Source: Amycolatopsis orientalis DSM 43388 (GTDB lineage Bacteria > Actinomycetota > Actinomycetes > Mycobacteriales > Pseudonocardiaceae). From it: a stretch of 64,000 nucleotides of DNA. The stretch spans positions 1 to 64,000 of the forward strand of contig NZ_ASXG01000126.1 of NCBI RefSeq assembly GCF_000411975.1, given 5' to 3'. Made by a program: the position numbers and the translations under genes. The notes under the pieces are model-generated. The model was not told the DNA's origin, made no database searches, and saw nothing but the letters and a program-made list of their open reading frames with translations. Shown here one piece after another: positions 61,744 through 64,000 of this stretch (positions are counted from its first letter, which is position 1; each line of letters starts with the position of its first letter).

Positions 61744-61820
61744 GGGGGCGACAGTACCGAGACGGCCGTCGAGGCGGTGGCCGCCCTTCCAGACAGGCCA
61801 AAATTATCTCGACTCGCTGC

Positions 61821-61857
61821 TTGACACAATCTCCAGCCCGCGCTATAGAAATTTCTA
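61821..61857 (+). promoter_or_regulatory. near-consensus promoter overlapping a palindrome
   Basis: TTGACA at 61821-61826, 17 bases, then TATAGA at 61844-61849, a near-perfect housekeeping sigma promoter that is rare in such GC-rich DNA. The 12-bp perfect palindrome TAGAAATTTCTA (61846-61857) overlaps the -10 and the expected transcription start, where a repressor would block it. It points to the small ORF starting 53 bases after the palindrome. Confidence 0.65.
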
Positions 61858-61909
61858 GACGCGAGAACTGACCTGGGTGCCGGAACACGTAGCCGGGGAG
61901 TGATCGACG

Positions 61910-62206
61910 ATGCCGGACGCCATCGGCCGCACGGACGCGACCGCCCGCGAATTCGCGGAGCTGGTCTGCGCGGACGCGGCCTGGCTGCGCGCCGAGTTCG
62001 AGGCGATCATGGCCGCCGGGTTCGGTCCGGAGCCGGTGCTCCCTCCGTTGCCCGGCAACGGTTCCCGCCCGCCGAATCCCGGAGGCGTCCCCGCCGGCCG
62101 GCAAACACCCGCGAGCGTGTGGCGGACGTGGCCGCCGGAACGCCGGGACCGTTCCCCGCCGGTGCGAAGCACGAACCGGAAATCCGCGCCCTCGCCTGGG
62201 AGGTGA
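61910..62206 (+). CDS. small hypothetical protein downstream of strong promoter
   Basis: 98 residues. The first about 40 (TDATAREFAELVCADAAWLR, then AEFEAIMAAGFG) are regular and helix-like with one Cys; the remainder is Pro/Arg/Gly-rich and probably disordered. GGGGAG precedes the ATG at good spacing and the promoter at 61821-61849 lies just upstream. I do not recognise the family. 289 bp downstream, up to the Hsp20 gene, show no convincing gene. Confidence 0.55.
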   Translation: MPDAIGRTDATAREFAELVCADAAWLRAEFEAIMAAGFGPEPVLPPLPGNGSRPPNPGGVPAGRQTPASVWRTWPPERRDRSPPVRSTNRKSAPSPGR

Positions 62207-62495
62207 TAGTGGACGCGGCCAGCCGGGAGGCCTGCCACGACGCTTGGCCGAAGCGGCTCGCACAGCCCCGGCATCGCGTCTCGTGACGTGGTCTCGCGGC
62301 CACCCGGCAGCACTGGCCCGCACCATAGATCGTCAGCACGGTTGCTTTCACCCGAACTGGTTCCGGCCCCGCCGCAGCGTCCGGCGGGGCCGGATCTCCG
62401 CGAAGAGGGATTCGGAGCGAGTCGTCAGCAGAGCAGAGGGGACTAGCGAGCGCCCGCCCCGGCCGCGGGCACGAGGGAAGGAGAAAGGGAGGCGC

Positions 62496-62933
62496 ATGGT
62501 CATGTTGATGCGAACTGACCCGTTCCGGGAGCTCGATCGGCTGACCCAGCAGTTCTTCGGCGGCAACGGCACCACGACCCGTCCGGCGGTGATGCCGATG
62601 GACGCCTACCGGTCCGGCAACGACTACGTGGTGCAATTCGACCTGCCCGGCGTCGCGCCGGAGTCGATCGACCTGGACGTCGAGCGCAACGTGCTGACCG
62701 TGAAGGCCGAGCGCAGGCCCGACTACGGCGAGGACGCGGAAGTCCAGGTTTCCGAGCGGCCGCGCGGGGTGTTCTCCCGGCAGCTGTTCCTCGGCGACAC
62801 CCTCGACGCCGACCACATCAAAGCCGACTACGACGCGGGCGTCCTCACCCTGCGGGTGCCGATCGCCGAACAGGCCAAGCCACGCAAGATCGCCATCGGC
62901 AGCAGCGGCGAAGCCAAGCAGATCCGCTCCTGA
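62496..62933 (+). CDS. Hsp20/alpha-crystallin small heat-shock protein
   Basis: 145 residues. ATP-independent holdase that keeps unfolding proteins soluble. N-terminal arm LMRTDPFRELDRLTQQFF, alpha-crystallin domain about 35-125 (YVVQFDLPGVAPESIDLDVE, then SERPRGVFSRQLFLGD and the AGVLTLRVPI box), short C-terminal extension with KPRKIAI in place of the usual IxI-bearing tail. AAAGGGAGG precedes the ATG. No repressor gene (HspR, HrcA, RheA) is adjacent. Confidence 0.93.
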   Translation: MVMLMRTDPFRELDRLTQQFFGGNGTTTRPAVMPMDAYRSGNDYVVQFDLPGVAPESIDLDVERNVLTVKAERRPDYGEDAEVQVSERPRGVFSRQLFLGDTLDADHIKADYDAGVLTLRVPIAEQAKPRKIAIGSSGEAKQIRS

Positions 62934-63266
62934 CCGTCCCGATGCCGGCCCCGTTCCGCAGCGAGCGGGGCCACGGCTTCCAGCGGGAGGTCCCCGCGCG
63001 GGCAAAAGCACCGCCCTGACCGCCGCTACCCCCGCGCGACCGCTGTGCCGGAATCGCGGTTCCCGGCTCGCTAACCGGTCGGCAAGCTCTCGCCGCTGCT
63101 CCCCCTCGGCCGCTGTCCGTCCACTCGCGACCTCGCCGACGTCCTAACCCGGCCCAGTCCGATGTGGACAGTTCGGGCGAGCACGGACTAGGGGCACCTC
63201 CGGTCGGCGGTAGCGCGCCGGTCCCCGGCTCCGTCACCCTGGGCAGTCGAGGACGGGAGGCAGCGG
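62934..63266. other. intergenic region, nothing recognised
   Basis: 333 bp between the Hsp20 gene and the flavin monooxygenase. It must hold a promoter for the latter and perhaps an hsp20 terminator, but I see no convincing hairpin, dyad, ORF or RNA gene. Confidence 0.4.
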
Positions 63267-64000
63267 GTGAAGGTCGTCATCGTCGGAGCGGGCGTCGGCG
63301 GGCTGACCGCGGCCCTGCGGCTGCACCGCGAAGGCATCGAAGCCACGGTGTACGAACAAAGCACCCGGATCGGCGAACTCGGCGTCGGGATCAACGCGTT
63401 GCCGCACGCGGTCGAAGAGCTCGCCGCGCTCGGATTGCTCGACCAGCTGGACGAGATCGGGATCCGGACCCGCGAGCTGTTCTACACCCACCGGCTCGGG
63501 CAGGTGATCCTGCGCAGGCCGTGCGGGCTCGACGCCGGATTCGCGCTCCCGCAATACTGTCTGCACCGGGGCCGGCTGCAAAGCATGTTGCTGCGAGCCG
63601 TCCGGTCCCGGCTCGGGCCCGCAGCGGTGCGGACCGGGCACCGGCTGATCGGGTTCGAGCAGGACTCGCGAGGCGTCCGAGCGCACTTCGCCGATCGGGA
63701 CAGCGGCGAGCCGGTCACCGTGGCCGGGGACCTTCTGGTGGCCGCCGACGGGATCCACTCGGCCGTCCGGTCCCTGCTCTTCCCGCAGGAAGGACCGCCG
63801 CGCTGGAACGGGGTCCAGATGTGGCGCGGCGCGACCGACTGGCCGGAATTCGGCGGCGGCGCTTCGATGATCGTCTCCGGCGGGACGGCGGCCAAACTGG
63901 TGCTCTACCCGATCGGGCCGGGCCGGACCGCGGGCACCCGGCTCACCAACTGGGCGGTCTGCGTCCGGACCGGGAAGCCCGGCGACCCTCCCCCGGACCG
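63267..64000 (+). CDS. FAD-dependent monooxygenase (partial)
   Basis: Runs off the right edge; about 244 residues are visible. N-terminal FAD-binding Rossmann motif VVIVGAGVGGLTAALRL, the DG motif LLVAADGIHSAVR near residue 155, and a class A flavoprotein monooxygenase layout (GVGINALPHAVEELAALGL). The family hydroxylates aromatic or other substrates using NAD(P)H; the substrate cannot be told. GTG start with GGGAGG. Confidence 0.88.
   Translation, partial: MKVVIVGAGVGGLTAALRLHREGIEATVYEQSTRIGELGVGINALPHAVEELAALGLLDQLDEIGIRTRELFYTHRLGQVILRRPCGLDAGFALPQYCLHRGRLQSMLLRAVRSRLGPAAVRTGHRLIGFEQDSRGVRAHFADRDSGEPVTVAGDLLVAADGIHSAVRSLLFPQEGPPRWNGVQMWRGATDWPEFGGGASMIVSGGTAAKLVLYPIGPGRTAGTRLTNWAVCVRTGKPGDPPPD

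Overview
The window is very GC-rich actinobacterial chromosome with many GTG starts, four-base GTGA/ATGA overlaps and G-rich ribosome binding sites. Type VII secretion genes (EspG plus a WXG/PPE-like substrate), an F420-type luciferase-like oxidoreductase, Ku, PdxS/PdxT and a yebC-ruvCAB-yajC-secDF-apt-rel order point to Pseudonocardiaceae, most likely Amycolatopsis; the genus is an inference. No rRNA, tRNA, transposase, phage gene or CRISPR array was recognised.

Left part (1-12.4 kb): a minus-strand type VII secretion group; a flavin-reductase-like gene; a three-subunit molybdenum hydroxylase of the form II CoxLSM type; a broken small gene; a TauE/SafE permease divergent from a large Tat-exported enzyme with discoidin domains. 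The 3' end of that enzyme gene has been copied downstream as a degenerate array with a 143-bp period that runs into the end of ribA.

Centre (12.4-43.8 kb): an epoxide-hydrolase-fold enzyme; a receptor Ser/Thr kinase with two paralogous FHA-like proteins; a secreted beta-helix protein; dinB; a methyltransferase; ahcY; Ku; a TetR regulator followed by a heterodimeric ABC exporter; a pyruvate-oxidase-type ThDP enzyme; SRPBCC, SPW and STAS proteins; a DJ-1/PfpI protein divergent from a GlxA-type regulator; a YibE/F membrane protein; a metallo-hydrolase; an anchored cyclophilin; an aminotransferase class IV protein; a GNAT acetyltransferase; an enoyl-CoA hydratase; and a LuxR regulator divergent from a cupin/DUF1304 pair.

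Right part (43.8-64 kb): the conserved housekeeping block rel, apt, secF, secD, yajC, ruvB, ruvA, ruvC, yebC, pdxT on the minus strand, with a convergent DUF985/DUF4262 pair set into it and pdxS divergent from pdxT. Then come a DUF6010-like membrane protein, an AraC regulator divergent from an alpha/beta hydrolase, an LLM oxidoreductase, an aminoglycoside-phosphotransferase-like gene broken by one in-frame TAG, a small ORF behind a near-consensus promoter, an Hsp20 chaperone and the start of a flavin monooxygenase.

The strongest unexplained signals are non-coding. (1) A roughly 250-bp element occurs twice in opposite orientation (29.3-29.56 kb and 46.29-46.56 kb). Each copy follows a stop codon, begins with a GGGAATCNGATTCCC-type palindrome and contains a long hairpin in which three base pairs have changed on both arms between copies. 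(2) In two places the 3' end of a gene, including its stop codon, has been tandemly duplicated downstream (143-bp unit after the discoidin enzyme, 80-bp unit after yebC).
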